Part shown: positions 8,434-17,254 of the stretch, one piece after another | Position numbering within the stretch: position 1 is the first letter of the stretch | How the letters are laid out: each line of letters opens with the position of its first letter | Assembly (NCBI GenBank): GCA_949296425.1 | Contig: CASFPN010000017.1 | Location: forward strand, 1 to 64,000 | Direction: 5' to 3' | Length of the DNA stretch: 64,000 bases | From: an uncultured bacterium | GTDB lineage: Bacteria > Cyanobacteriota > Vampirovibrionia > Gastranaerophilales > Gastranaerophilaceae | Position numbers and translations under genes: made by a program | Notes under the pieces: generated by a model | Databases searched by the model: none | Seen by the model: only the letters and a program-made list of their open reading frames with translations | Told to the model about the DNA's origin: nothing

Positions 8434-9092
8434 TATCCATACTGTTCTTTTGAATTCAGATATTCTTTTACAGTGTTAAGTGATGATTGTACAATACGGG
8501 TTACTCTTGAAGGAGAAAGACCTACTTGTTTAGCAATATCTTTTACCTGCATATTTCTGTAAAATCTGTATTCGACGACGGTTCTTTCTTTAGGCGGAAG
8601 TTTTGCAATCGCTTCTCTTATCATTCGGCCCATTTCCGAGATTTCTGCATTTTCATCAGGTTGTGCATGAGTATCTTTCAAAAAGTCAAACGGTGAGTCA
8701 TTATCGCTTGCTGCTGCAGCAAGACCGTCAATAGAAAGTACGGTTTCATAAATCGCTTCACGGATTTTAGCTTTTTGCATATCCATGCCTTCAACAACTT
8801 CATCCTCTTCATACTCATCTTCAGGTTTATGCTTAAGTGAGTACCATTTGTATCTTATTCTTAATTCATTTCTTATAGCCCAGCGTACAGCGGTAGCAAT
8901 ATATGCCGCATTGTACTTTTCTAGTTGTTCGGGTGATTTATTTTTAATTAAAACCTGTATAGCAATAATGCCTATAGAAACAAGTTCTTCATACTCAACC
9001 ATGTGTGAAGGTATTCTTCTCTGTTCCACTTTGGCAACTTTTTGTACTATGTCTATGTATTCTTTTAGCTTATTTTTATCCTGTATAATCAT
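8430..9092 (-). CDS. Sigma-70 family factor, probably flagellar (FliA-like)
   Basis: The 220-residue product has sigma region 2 (about 25-85: EYEELVSIGIIAI, YIATAVRWAIRNELR) and region 4 (about 155-210: LPPKERTVVEYRFYRNM, then a helix-turn-helix with VKDIAKQVGLSPSRVTRI). Region 1.1 is absent. It lies directly upstream of nothing else on its strand but follows flhB by 30 nt, the same neighbourhood as fliA in many bacteria. An Asp/Glu-rich insert sits near 85-130. It probably reads flagellar or late genes; a general alternative sigma role cannot be excluded. Confidence 0.75.
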   Translation of the reverse strand: MIIQDKNKLKEYIDIVQKVAKVEQRRIPSHMVEYEELVSIGIIAIQVLIKNKSPEQLEKYNAAYIATAVRWAIRNELRIRYKWYSLKHKPEDEYEEDEVVEGMDMQKAKIREAIYETVLSIDGLAAAASDNDSPFDFLKDTHAQPDENAEISEMGRMIREAIAKLPPKERTVVEYRFYRNMQVKDIAKQVGLSPSRVTRIVQSSLNTVKEYLNSKEQYGY

Positions 9093-9122
9093 GATTACAT
9101 TTTTATCTTATCATAGAACTTC

Positions 9123-10196
9123 TTATATTCTACCTTTATTTGTAGTATTTTTCAAGTTATATACAAAAAGTAAGATTTCAGCGATTGCTTTGTAAAGTTC
9201 AGGCGGTATCTGCTGGTTTAAATCAACCATTTTGAAAAGCGCGCGGGCAACCGGAGCATTCTCAATAACTGGTACACCATGTTCTTTTGCAATTGAAATA
9301 ATTTGTTTTGCAATAAGTTCTGTCCCTTTGGCAATAAGCATAGGTGATGCCATTTCTTCCGCTTTATATTTAAGTGCGCATGCAATGTGTGTCGGATTTG
9401 TAACAACAAAATCCGCATCAGGAACTGCATCCATCATGCCTCTTTGAAGCATTTGCATACGGCGTTGGCGCAGTGCTGCTTTGACATTCGGGTCACCTTC
9501 TGTATTTTTGTATTCGTCTTTAATTTCCTTGAAGGACATCTTTTGATCTTTAAGAAATTTCCATTTTGTAACCCCGTAATCGGCCGCTGATATCACAAGG
9601 AAGGCAATACAGGCTTTGAAAATAAAGTCGGTTATAAGTTTGCCGAATTCGACCATAACTGCAAAGTTATTGTCAATAGCCGCAAGCATCAAAATATTTT
9701 CAATGTGTTCTATATAAACACTGTAGCCTATGTAGCCCAGAAGAATTACTTTTAAAATATTTTTGAATAATTCAAACAGGGTTTTTATAGACATGAGGTT
9801 TTTAAAATATTTTGTCGGGTTTAGTTTATCAAGTTTCGGCACAAGAGGCGCTGTTGCAACAAGAGGCCCTACTTGAATAAAGTCGGCCATTATAGCAACA
9901 AACCAGGCAATAAAAAGTATCGGCCCTATGATTAAAACGGTGCATTTTATAGTAACTGTCAAAATATATGTCATACCTATATCAGACAAATGACCGTTTG
10001 GAATTTGTTCATAAAGCAGCATATAAAGCTGTACAATTTCCCCCCAGATAAAAGGTGCCAGACCGAATATTACAGAAAACAATATAAGCATTGAAACCGC
10101 AGTTGAAAAATCTTTCGATTTAACAACCTGCCCTTCTTTCCTTGCCTGCTCGAGTTTTCTCGGAGTGGCATCAAATTGTTTATCTTCATCACCCAT
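9123..10196 (-). CDS. flhB: Flagellar biosynthesis protein FlhB
   Basis: The 357-residue inner-membrane export-gate protein starts DKQFDATPRKLEQARKEGQ, followed by four membrane segments (about 28-215). A cytoplasmic domain follows with the NPTH autocleavage motif at about 266-269. Cleavage after Asn lets the export apparatus switch from rod/hook to filament substrates together with FliK. Length is normal. The ribosome binding site AAGGAAT precedes ATG 10196. Together with genes at 2078-4236 it shows that flagellar genes are split over at least two sites here. Confidence 0.95.
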   Translation of the reverse strand: MGDEDKQFDATPRKLEQARKEGQVVKSKDFSTAVSMLILFSVIFGLAPFIWGEIVQLYMLLYEQIPNGHLSDIGMTYILTVTIKCTVLIIGPILFIAWFVAIMADFIQVGPLVATAPLVPKLDKLNPTKYFKNLMSIKTLFELFKNILKVILLGYIGYSVYIEHIENILMLAAIDNNFAVMVEFGKLITDFIFKACIAFLVISAADYGVTKWKFLKDQKMSFKEIKDEYKNTEGDPNVKAALRQRRMQMLQRGMMDAVPDADFVVTNPTHIACALKYKAEEMASPMLIAKGTELIAKQIISIAKEHGVPVIENAPVARALFKMVDLNQQIPPELYKAIAEILLFVYNLKNTTNKGRI

Positions 10197-10265
10197 ACTG
10201 TTATTCCTTAATGAATATTATAGCATGGTCAAGATAGCTTTATAAATTTTCTATAATTACTTAAT

Positions 10266-10919
10266 TTACTCTGCTGCAATCTGAACTCCTGAACTTGTGC
10301 CTAATCTTTCAGCTCCTGCTTCAAGCATTTTTTTAGCTGTTTCTTTATCTCTTATTCCGCCGGATGCTTTAACTTTTAAACCGTAGGGAGAAACTGTATC
10401 ATACATAAGTTTTACATCTTCAGCTTTTGCTCCGACACCGTTTTTTACAAAGCCTGTTGATGTTTTTACAAAATCAGCTTTTGCTTCTATGCATAATTCG
10501 CAGGCTTTTTTTATTTCCTCTTTTGTCAGAAGATCTGTTTCAAGAATTACTTTTAATGGCTTGTCCTTGCAGGCTGCCTTTACTCCTTTTATATCATTTA
10601 TTACAAATTCAAAATCTTTGTCTTTTAATTTTGTGACATTAAGAACCATGTCAATTTCGTCTGCTCCGTCATCAACTGCTTTTGAAGTCTCAAAAGCTTT
10701 AACTTCCGTTTTGTTTGCTCCGAGCGGAAATCCTACAACTGTAACAACTTTTACTCCCGTGTTTTTAAGCTGTTCTTTTGCGAACTTTACATACAAAGGA
10801 TTTATGCAAACACCTAAAAAATTGTATTTTTTAGCTTCGTCAAATAGTTTTATGAAATCTTCATGTTTTGCATCCTGTTTTAAAAGAGTATGTTCAATAT
10901 GTTTGTTTAAGTTTTCCAT
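10266..10919 (-). CDS. deoC: Deoxyribose-phosphate aldolase
   Basis: The 217-residue class I aldolase splits 2-deoxyribose 5-phosphate into glyceraldehyde 3-phosphate and acetaldehyde in deoxynucleoside breakdown. The Schiff-base Lys is in VKTSTGF (Lys 152); the second Lys is in VKASGGIRD. GADEIDMVLN is the conserved Asp region. Length fits the short bacterial form. The start overlaps the end of metF by 13 nt, so the two are cotranscribed. Confidence 0.95.
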   Translation of the reverse strand: MENLNKHIEHTLLKQDAKHEDFIKLFDEAKKYNFLGVCINPLYVKFAKEQLKNTGVKVVTVVGFPLGANKTEVKAFETSKAVDDGADEIDMVLNVTKLKDKDFEFVINDIKGVKAACKDKPLKVILETDLLTKEEIKKACELCIEAKADFVKTSTGFVKNGVGAKAEDVKLMYDTVSPYGLKVKASGGIRDKETAKKMLEAGAERLGTSSGVQIAAE

Positions 10920-11770
10920 AATTCTCCCTTTATGTTATCTAAAATTTTTGATGTTGAATATGATTTATTTAATGTGAAGAAATGAAGTCCTGGTACTCCT
11001 TTTTCTATCAATTCGATGCACTGTTTTGTCGCATAATCTATACCAAAATTTTGTAGTGACTGCGGCTCATCTTTGTATTTTTCTATTTTTTCTTTAATAA
11101 TGTCTGATACTGTTATTTTTGCTAAGGATGTCATTTTTGTTATTTGTTTCTTGCTTATTATCGGCATAATACCTGGTATGACAGGCAGGTTAATCCCTTC
11201 ATTTCTTAAAATATCAACATAATCAAAATATTTTTTATTGTCAAAAAATAGTTGCGTAAATATAGCATCAGCACCTGCTGCAACTTTTTTCTTTAAATTT
11301 TTAATATCAGAATACAAATCGGGACTTTCTATATGTCCTTCAGGGTAGCCTGCAACTCCTATTGAAAGATTGGTATGTGTTTTTATGAATTGTACAAGTT
11401 CGTTTGCAAAATAGAAGTCAAAACTTCTGTTTATTTCAAAATCCGGTACATCTCCTCTGAGGGCTAAAACATTTTTGACTCCTGCCTGTTCAATTTTTAT
11501 AAGGGCTGATTTAATACTTTCTTTTGAAGAAGTAATGCAGGTAAAATGCGGCATAACATTTATGCCGAGTGCTTTAATCTTTTGCAAAAGTTCAAATGAT
11601 TTTCCGCCTTTTCCGTTTGCAGAGTATGTTATAGAAATAAATTCGGGGTTATAGTCGCTCAAAATTTTTATTTCATGAATAAGGTTTTCAAAATCTCCGT
11701 TTGGCGGAAATACTTCAAAAGAAATAACGGGTTTTGAATTTTTATCCGAATAAATTTCTTTGAGCTTCAT
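10907..11770 (-). CDS. metF: 5,10-methylenetetrahydrofolate reductase
   Basis: The 287-residue FAD-dependent TIM-barrel enzyme makes 5-methyltetrahydrofolate for methionine synthesis. Recognisable parts are PVISFEVFPPNG near the start (catalytic Glu), HFTCITSSKESI, NVLALRGDVPD, and GVAGYPEGH with LKKKVAAGADAIFTQLFFD (FAD and folate site). Length is that of the bacterial single-domain enzyme. An extended -10 ends 7 nt before the ATG and no ribosome binding site is present, so the mRNA is probably leaderless. It is divergent from the SulP gene. Confidence 0.95.
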   Translation of the reverse strand: MKLKEIYSDKNSKPVISFEVFPPNGDFENLIHEIKILSDYNPEFISITYSANGKGGKSFELLQKIKALGINVMPHFTCITSSKESIKSALIKIEQAGVKNVLALRGDVPDFEINRSFDFYFANELVQFIKTHTNLSIGVAGYPEGHIESPDLYSDIKNLKKKVAAGADAIFTQLFFDNKKYFDYVDILRNEGINLPVIPGIMPIISKKQITKMTSLAKITVSDIIKEKIEKYKDEPQSLQNFGIDYATKQCIELIEKGVPGLHFFTLNKSYSTSKILDNIKGELWKT

Positions 11771-11773
11771 AAG

Positions 11774-11802
11774 TTGATTATAGCATAAATATTAATTATA
11801 AT
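11774..11802. promoter_or_regulatory. Divergent metF / SulP promoters, both leaderless
   Basis: Plus strand: TTGATT 11774-11779, 17-nt spacer, TATAAT 11797-11802, ATG of the SulP gene at 11809. Minus strand: extended TGC-TATAAT with hexamer 11782-11777, ATG of metF at 11770. Both hexamers end 7 nt from the A of ATG, so transcription should begin at or next to the start codon. The two promoters interlock in about 30 bp. Confidence 0.7.
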
Positions 11803-11808
11803 AATCGC

Positions 11809-13440
11809 ATGGACATTAAAAGTAAATTAAAGATTTTTTCAGGAGATATCTTAGGCGGATTAAATGCTGCAATAATAACACTGCCGCAGGCTTTAGCATT
11901 CGGTGTGGCTACCGGTTTCGGGGCAAGTGCCGGTTTATGGGGTGCTATAATACTATCTTTTGTTGCTGGTGTTTTAGGAACAAAAATTCCTGTTATATCT
12001 GGAGTAACGGGACCTGTAGCAATTGTTGCGGCTTCAATTATGCATGCTTTAAATAAAGATTTGAACGCGGTTATATTTATTCTTTTTTTAGCGGGAATTT
12101 TTCAAGTTATTTTGTCACTCAGCAAACTTCCGGAAATTGTCAAATATGTCCCTTATCCTGTAATTTCTGGATTTATGAATGGAGTCGGTATAATAATTAT
12201 AATAATGCAGGTGAATCCTTTGCTGGGACTTCCTGCCGCATCTAACACTATTTCAAGTATAGAAAATCTTATTAATCAACTTGGTATATTAAATATTCAG
12301 GAAATGTCAATCGGCATTTTAACGCTTCTTATCGTGTTCGGATTTCCTAAAAGATGGAATAAGTATGTGCCTTCACAGATTTTGGCATTGATAGTATGTA
12401 CAATAATCTCTGTCAAGCTAGGTTTAAATGTGTCCCGGATTTCTGAAATATCCGTTACCATGCCTGCATTTGTTATGCCGAAAACGAATTTGCATGATTT
12501 AATAACTTATCTCCATTACGGAGTTATTCTGGCAGTTATTTTGTCTTCCGAAAGTTTATTGACAGGGTTGGTGTGTACATCTATTACAAAAATTCAGTTG
12601 CCTGCAAAACGTCTTCTTGTCGCTCAAGGGATTGGAAACATTTTTTGCGCACTGACAGGGACTATGCCTGGTTCTGCAGCTACTATGCGTACAGTCGCAG
12701 CTTTGAAAACAGGTGCTTCTACAAGGTTTGCTGCAGTTGTTACATCAATTATTCTGGTTCTTCTTATTTATAAGTTTTCTGATTTTGTTGCTGAAATCCC
12801 GCTTGCTGTTCTTGCCGGAATTTTGATAAAAATCGGCTATGACATAATTGATACAAAATTTTTAAAAGTTATTAAAATTGCGCCGAAAGATGATTTATAT
12901 GTTCTTATAACAGTATTTTTGCTTACGGTATTTTATAATTTGATAGTCGCAGTGGGTGCGGGTATTGTCCTTGCAGCTCTTTTGTATGCTAAAAGGGTTG
13001 CAGATAAAGCCAAACTTATTGAAAAACCTGTTTATGACGCTGATATAATGAATCTTGAAAGGGTTGTTGAAAGGGATTATAAGCATAAGATACGTGTGGT
13101 ACATATCAGCGGTGCTTTTTTCTTCGGTTCTGCAACCCAGTTGATTTCTCATTTTGATGAATTGTTAGGTACAAGATATTTGATTCTTGTCTATGATAGC
13201 GATGATATGCTTGATATATCCGCTGTTTTTGCATTAGAAGATATAATTTTACGTTTGAAATCACAGCATATTAAAATTTTGCTTGTTATAAACAGTGAAG
13301 ATGTCAGAAAACAGCTTCAAAATTACGATGTTATTTCTCAAATAGGCGAAAAACATGTATTTTTCTCAGAAGTTTCAGCTATAGATTATGCAAAAACTTC
13401 ATTTAAAAAGAGGGTTAAGAAAAAATATTCAGGCAAATAA
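11809..13440 (+). CDS. SulP family anion transporter with STAS domain
   Basis: The 543-residue protein has a membrane domain of about 10-12 segments (residues 10-400). It includes the family start ILGGLNAAIITLPQALAFG, GLWGAI and the conserved SGVTGP loop. A cytoplasmic STAS domain follows (about 415-525; VVHISGAFFFGSATQLI). Family members carry sulfate, bicarbonate or dicarboxylates; the substrate cannot be told here, though bicarbonate uptake would fit a cyanobacterial relative. The start is fixed by a promoter whose -10 ends 7 nt upstream. Confidence 0.92.
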   Translation: MDIKSKLKIFSGDILGGLNAAIITLPQALAFGVATGFGASAGLWGAIILSFVAGVLGTKIPVISGVTGPVAIVAASIMHALNKDLNAVIFILFLAGIFQVILSLSKLPEIVKYVPYPVISGFMNGVGIIIIIMQVNPLLGLPAASNTISSIENLINQLGILNIQEMSIGILTLLIVFGFPKRWNKYVPSQILALIVCTIISVKLGLNVSRISEISVTMPAFVMPKTNLHDLITYLHYGVILAVILSSESLLTGLVCTSITKIQLPAKRLLVAQGIGNIFCALTGTMPGSAATMRTVAALKTGASTRFAAVVTSIILVLLIYKFSDFVAEIPLAVLAGILIKIGYDIIDTKFLKVIKIAPKDDLYVLITVFLLTVFYNLIVAVGAGIVLAALLYAKRVADKAKLIEKPVYDADIMNLERVVERDYKHKIRVVHISGAFFFGSATQLISHFDELLGTRYLILVYDSDDMLDISAVFALEDIILRLKSQHIKILLVINSEDVRKQLQNYDVISQIGEKHVFFSEVSAIDYAKTSFKKRVKKKYSGK

Positions 13441-13442
13441 TC

Positions 13443-13477
13443 TAATAAAAAGCCTCGTTTAACGAGGCTTTTTATTA
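13443..13477. terminator. Bidirectional terminator between SulP and phosphohexomutase genes
   Basis: Perfect stem AGCCTCGTT / AACGAGGCT flanked by A-run and T-run on both sides, placed between two convergent genes. Confidence 0.92.
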
Positions 13478-15739
13478 GAATTTGTATTCAGGAATTTCAA
13501 ATGGTTCATTATTTGCATCCTTTTCTACAAAGTCAAGATAATACTCCATTGCTTTGTCTTTGACCTCATCATAATATTCCTTTGATATATATTTTTTGTG
13601 GAATTCATTTAAATCACCTGAATAGTTGCCTAATACATTTGCGTATGTTTCAATAACAGATTTATCAGAACCGCCGCCGTATGCTTTTGTTTTAGCATCA
13701 GTTCCCGATGGTCTGATTTCAATGTATTTGTCGCTGAATTCAAGATAAGTACCGTCTCCGACAAATTTTATGCAGACAAGATTGTCAAAAATAAGGCTTT
13801 TAAAAGTATGATTTAAAACATCTTTTACATTGTCAAGTGTCATTACACCTTCTTTCACAGCCATAGCCATTGAAAGGTAAAAAAGGTCATTTTTTGTACG
13901 TTTTTCTTCGCCTTTTTTCTTTTCTTCTTTTAATTTGTTTATATCAGGTTCTGATTCGTTGTAATAAGCAATATCAACACGGGTGTCATAGCGTCCTGTT
14001 ATATTATTTTCGTTAAAGATCTCGACAAGATATTCAGACAGGGATACCTGTTCTTTTTGCAGCTTTGAAATTAAGGCGGATGCAACTATTATTGCTTCTG
14101 TAGCACTTTTTTCTCTCATCGCAATTGCAAATCGTCCGTTATTTGATTTGATGAGTTCTTCTGTACCTAAAATCATTCCGCCGGATTCTTCTCCTCCGAA
14201 CAAAAGACGCGGGTTAACGCCTAAGTTTATTGAATCGCCGAATACATCATCAATTAAGACTTCTTTATCTGGTGAATTTTTCAGTTTTAATTCAACTTTT
14301 TTCATTATATTAGCGATTTCTTTAAATCCGACAGGCACATTTACAACTTTTACACCGTTTTCTTTCGCCCATGCATCCCAGGAAATTGCAGAAGCTGTTG
14401 TTTTTATTATAAATCTGGGGTGTTTGTTCCATAAACCTTGTTTTTTCAATTGTTTGCCCCAGAAGTCCATTATCATTAAAAATGCCTGATTTGCAGTAAA
14501 AATCGTCAGTATTAAGTCTTCATTTAATCTTATGTAATCAATTCCTGCCTGTTCCAATTCCGGAATTGTACAGGCAAATTCCGTTTGTGCAATTGTCAGC
14601 CTGTCATGATCCGGATCTGTAATTAAAACAGATGTTCCCACAGGCATTTGGGTTAGTTTGTCTTCATAATGCAGAGTTTCTATTACTGGGAAAAATTTTT
14701 CACCGTTTTGTCTTTTTGCAACGACTGTAGCATCCACAGAATAGTCATAGAAAGCTTTTTCTCCTTTTGGGGTATGGTTGTATTTACCTATTGAGTGGAA
14801 AAAAGGATCTTCTTCAATATTAAACCAGGTAAATTTATCAGAAATTTCAAGTTTGTTTAAAACTCTGCTTAATGTTCTGTAAGCGGAACCGCCGACATTT
14901 TCAATCACTATTTTGTCTTTAATATTTTTGATTAAGTCAAGGTTTACTTTTTGAGCAACTCCGGATTTTAAATATTCAACATATAAATCAACTCCGTCAT
15001 CAACTTTAGCAAGTACTTTTTCATTGATAAGCGGATTATCCTTTGCTGATATTTTTATTTTATAGCTTCCGTTTTTCTTTGTTTCATCAAAAATTTCTCT
15101 GATTTTATTAACAAATTCCATTGATTCTTCCGGCAAATACTGGCTTCCCTGGCAATTTAAGTCTTTTGTCGCGTTTTTTACCGAAATACCATGACTCGAT
15201 GTTATATATTCTCCGCCGAGCAGATCCAGTTTGAATGCCAGAAAAGAAGCAAGCCAGATGGGAATCGTTTTTCTCTCTTTTGGAACAAGTGTTGTTATTC
15301 CTTGTGCAGCCTGAATTCTTGCAATAGCGTCTAAAAATAAATCGGAATTGTATCTGACTTCCCTTCCTGCAACCTTTACAATTTTTTTGCCTGCATATTT
15401 TTCTTTGGCAACAAGCGCTTTGGCTAATGTTGCAAGAACGATTCCTACAAGATTTATCGGAAATCTTGTATCCTGAGGATATAAAATATTTTGAGGCCCT
15501 CTTATACCGGCAGTTGAAACTTTTGCTTCTTTTGCATAGTTTGCAAACCATTCTTCAAGGTTCAGTCCTTCTGGATTTTTTTCTTTGTTGTAAGGCATTA
15601 AGTGTTCTTTTTTCAGAGTAAATGTAAATTCACCGTCTTGTGAAAAATCCATCAAATTTAACTCTTTAATATAATCAGGGGTTTTTTCATACACACTTTT
15701 AAATAATTGGTTTTCTAATTCTATGTTTGATGTTCTCAT
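13475..15739 (-). CDS. Divergent phosphoglucomutase/phosphomannomutase family enzyme
   Basis: The 754-residue product belongs to the alpha-D-phosphohexomutase superfamily. The serine loop reads TSSHGIS at about 180-186 in place of the common TASHNP. The metal loop reads DPDHDR at about 375-380 in place of DGDGDR. The sugar loop GGEESGG (about 515) and phosphate loop EIRPSGTDAK near 690 are intact. It is about 200 residues longer than typical family members. It probably moves phosphate between C1 and C6 of a hexose for glycogen or envelope sugars; substrate is not clear. AGGAG precedes ATG 15739. A bidirectional terminator follows the stop. Confidence 0.85.
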   Translation of the reverse strand: MRTSNIELENQLFKSVYEKTPDYIKELNLMDFSQDGEFTFTLKKEHLMPYNKEKNPEGLNLEEWFANYAKEAKVSTAGIRGPQNILYPQDTRFPINLVGIVLATLAKALVAKEKYAGKKIVKVAGREVRYNSDLFLDAIARIQAAQGITTLVPKERKTIPIWLASFLAFKLDLLGGEYITSSHGISVKNATKDLNCQGSQYLPEESMEFVNKIREIFDETKKNGSYKIKISAKDNPLINEKVLAKVDDGVDLYVEYLKSGVAQKVNLDLIKNIKDKIVIENVGGSAYRTLSRVLNKLEISDKFTWFNIEEDPFFHSIGKYNHTPKGEKAFYDYSVDATVVAKRQNGEKFFPVIETLHYEDKLTQMPVGTSVLITDPDHDRLTIAQTEFACTIPELEQAGIDYIRLNEDLILTIFTANQAFLMIMDFWGKQLKKQGLWNKHPRFIIKTTASAISWDAWAKENGVKVVNVPVGFKEIANIMKKVELKLKNSPDKEVLIDDVFGDSINLGVNPRLLFGGEESGGMILGTEELIKSNNGRFAIAMREKSATEAIIVASALISKLQKEQVSLSEYLVEIFNENNITGRYDTRVDIAYYNESEPDINKLKEEKKKGEEKRTKNDLFYLSMAMAVKEGVMTLDNVKDVLNHTFKSLIFDNLVCIKFVGDGTYLEFSDKYIEIRPSGTDAKTKAYGGGSDKSVIETYANVLGNYSGDLNEFHKKYISKEYYDEVKDKAMEYYLDFVEKDANNEPFEIPEYKF

Positions 15740-15846
15740 ACTTCTCTCCTTAAAAATCTGTTTATTTATAATATATAAAAAAAACTTGTAATGTGCAATC
15801 TTTGAATATATAATAATATTGTATATTAGTCACAATGGAGTAATCA

Positions 15847-16533
15847 ATGTTCCGGGATAGAAACTACACAAAGAGGAAAGCAACAGAATTTAATGCATGG
15901 AGAACTTTTTTACAAATTTTAGTTTGCAGATATTTCTATGGAATAAGACTAAAGTTTGTATATAGAATAGAGGTTCACGGATTGGAAAATGTGCCGAAAG
16001 ATAATAAATATATTGTCTGTGCAAATCACCTTTCGACTCTGGATCCGCCTATGCTTGCGGCAGTTATGCCCAGAAGAATATCTTTTATGGCTAAACAGGA
16101 ATTGTTTGATATCCCGTTTATAAGATGGTGGCTTGACTGGCTCGGTGCATTTGCAGTGAATAGAGAAAGCTTAAGCCCTTCAACAATTAAAACCGTTATG
16201 GAAATAAAAAAAAGCAAATGGGTTTTCGGTATATTCCCTCAAGGAACAAGAGGAATTCCCGGCACTATATCTGGAGTCACAAAAGGATTTGCCGGCCTTG
16301 CTAAGATTACTAAATGCGATGTTTTGCCTGTCGGAATTATCGGGACAGATGAAGTAAAAAGGATTCCGTTTTCCGGAAAAATAATAGTAAGAATTGGAAA
16401 ACCTATTCCATACAGCGATAAGCCTGAAGAAGTCGTTGAAAAATGGATTGATGCCATACAGGAACTTACTGGGTTTAAATATGTTCCGCAAAATGATGAT
16501 AACAAAAATTTAGGAGTTAAGAATAATGGTTAA
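15847..16533 (+). CDS. plsC: 1-acyl-sn-glycerol-3-phosphate acyltransferase (first copy)
   Basis: The 228-residue PlsC-type enzyme has an HX4D motif in NHLSTLDP (His 61, Asp 66), FPQGTRG at about 130-136, and VLPVGIIGTDEV near 160. It transfers an acyl chain to lysophosphatidic acid in membrane lipid synthesis. One hydrophobic segment lies near the N-terminus. GGAG precedes ATG 15847. The stop overlaps the next plsC-like gene by 8 nt, and both lie in an operon that continues into a prepilin gene. Which of the two copies is the main PlsC cannot be told. Confidence 0.9.
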   Translation: MFRDRNYTKRKATEFNAWRTFLQILVCRYFYGIRLKFVYRIEVHGLENVPKDNKYIVCANHLSTLDPPMLAAVMPRRISFMAKQELFDIPFIRWWLDWLGAFAVNRESLSPSTIKTVMEIKKSKWVFGIFPQGTRGIPGTISGVTKGFAGLAKITKCDVLPVGIIGTDEVKRIPFSGKIIVRIGKPIPYSDKPEEVVEKWIDAIQELTGFKYVPQNDDNKNLGVKNNG

Positions 16534-17230
16534 GAAAGAAAGAAACTATAACCGCCGTTATCCGTACGAATATAATATATTTCGTACAATGTTCTATATG
16601 TGTTTTTTGTATGTGGTTGTTATACCGTTTATGAAAATATTTTATAACTACACGATTACGGGTAGAGAAAATCTTCCGACTAAAGCTAAAAGCGGGAAAT
16701 TTATTTATACTGCAAATCATGTGTCGCACTTTGATCCGCCGATGGTGACAATGGCCTGCGGCAGGCCAATTGCTTATATGGCTAAAAAAGAATTGTTCCA
16801 GAAGGGTGATAAGTTTGAATGGCTTGTAAAACGCCTGGGGGCTTTTGCTGTTGACCGAACCAAACCGGAAATCGCAACATTTAAGACCGTTAAAGATATA
16901 TTATCAACAAGCTGGTCTTTGGGGGTTTTTCCGCAAGGTGGTATCAGACCTTACGGATCTGAACTGGGCGACTTAAAAAAGGGGTTTATAGTTATTGCTA
17001 AAAATGCTAAGGCGGATATTGTGCCGGTTGCAGTTGGAGGTTTTACAGGGTATCCTAAATTAAAACCGTTTACCAGACGTGAGGTGCATTTACATGTCGG
17101 AAAACCGATTTCTTACAAACTTAGTGAAGAAGAAATAATTTATGAATGGTGCAAGCAAATATCAGAACATGCTGATTATAAAAATACCGCACCTGTGCCT
17201 GAGGCTTATAAGCAAAAAGAAAAAGTATAA
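16526..17230 (+). CDS. PlsC-family acyltransferase (second copy)
   Basis: The 234-residue paralogue of the preceding gene has the motif NHVSHFDP (His 65, Asp 70). The second motif is FPQGGIRP, so the usual Thr-Arg of FPEGTR is changed to Gly-Ile with Arg one place later. A hydrophobic segment lies at about 20-40. It may prefer a different acyl acceptor or donor. Its start overlaps the first copy by 8 nt. Only 21 nt separate its stop from the ATG of the G10-interrupted prepilin gene, so transcription is likely to run through. Confidence 0.85.
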   Translation: MVKKERNYNRRYPYEYNIFRTMFYMCFLYVVVIPFMKIFYNYTITGRENLPTKAKSGKFIYTANHVSHFDPPMVTMACGRPIAYMAKKELFQKGDKFEWLVKRLGAFAVDRTKPEIATFKTVKDILSTSWSLGVFPQGGIRPYGSELGDLKKGFIVIAKNAKADIVPVAVGGFTGYPKLKPFTRREVHLHVGKPISYKLSEEEIIYEWCKQISEHADYKNTAPVPEAYKQKEKV

Positions 17231-17236
17231 ATAAAG

Positions 17237-17254
17237 AAAGGAGAAGATTGTATG
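17237..17254 (+). promoter_or_regulatory. Ribosome binding site and ATG of the second phase-off prepilin
   Basis: AAAGGAG at 17237-17243 stands 8 nt before ATG 17252. This site decides the start: the ATG belongs to the short interrupted frame, not to the prepilin frame, whose first internal ATG (17401) lies inside the conserved signal helix. Confidence 0.8.

Noticed and set aside
10489-10977. 162-codon ORF antisense to deoC
   Set aside because: Composition follows the opposite-strand gene; no ribosome binding site.
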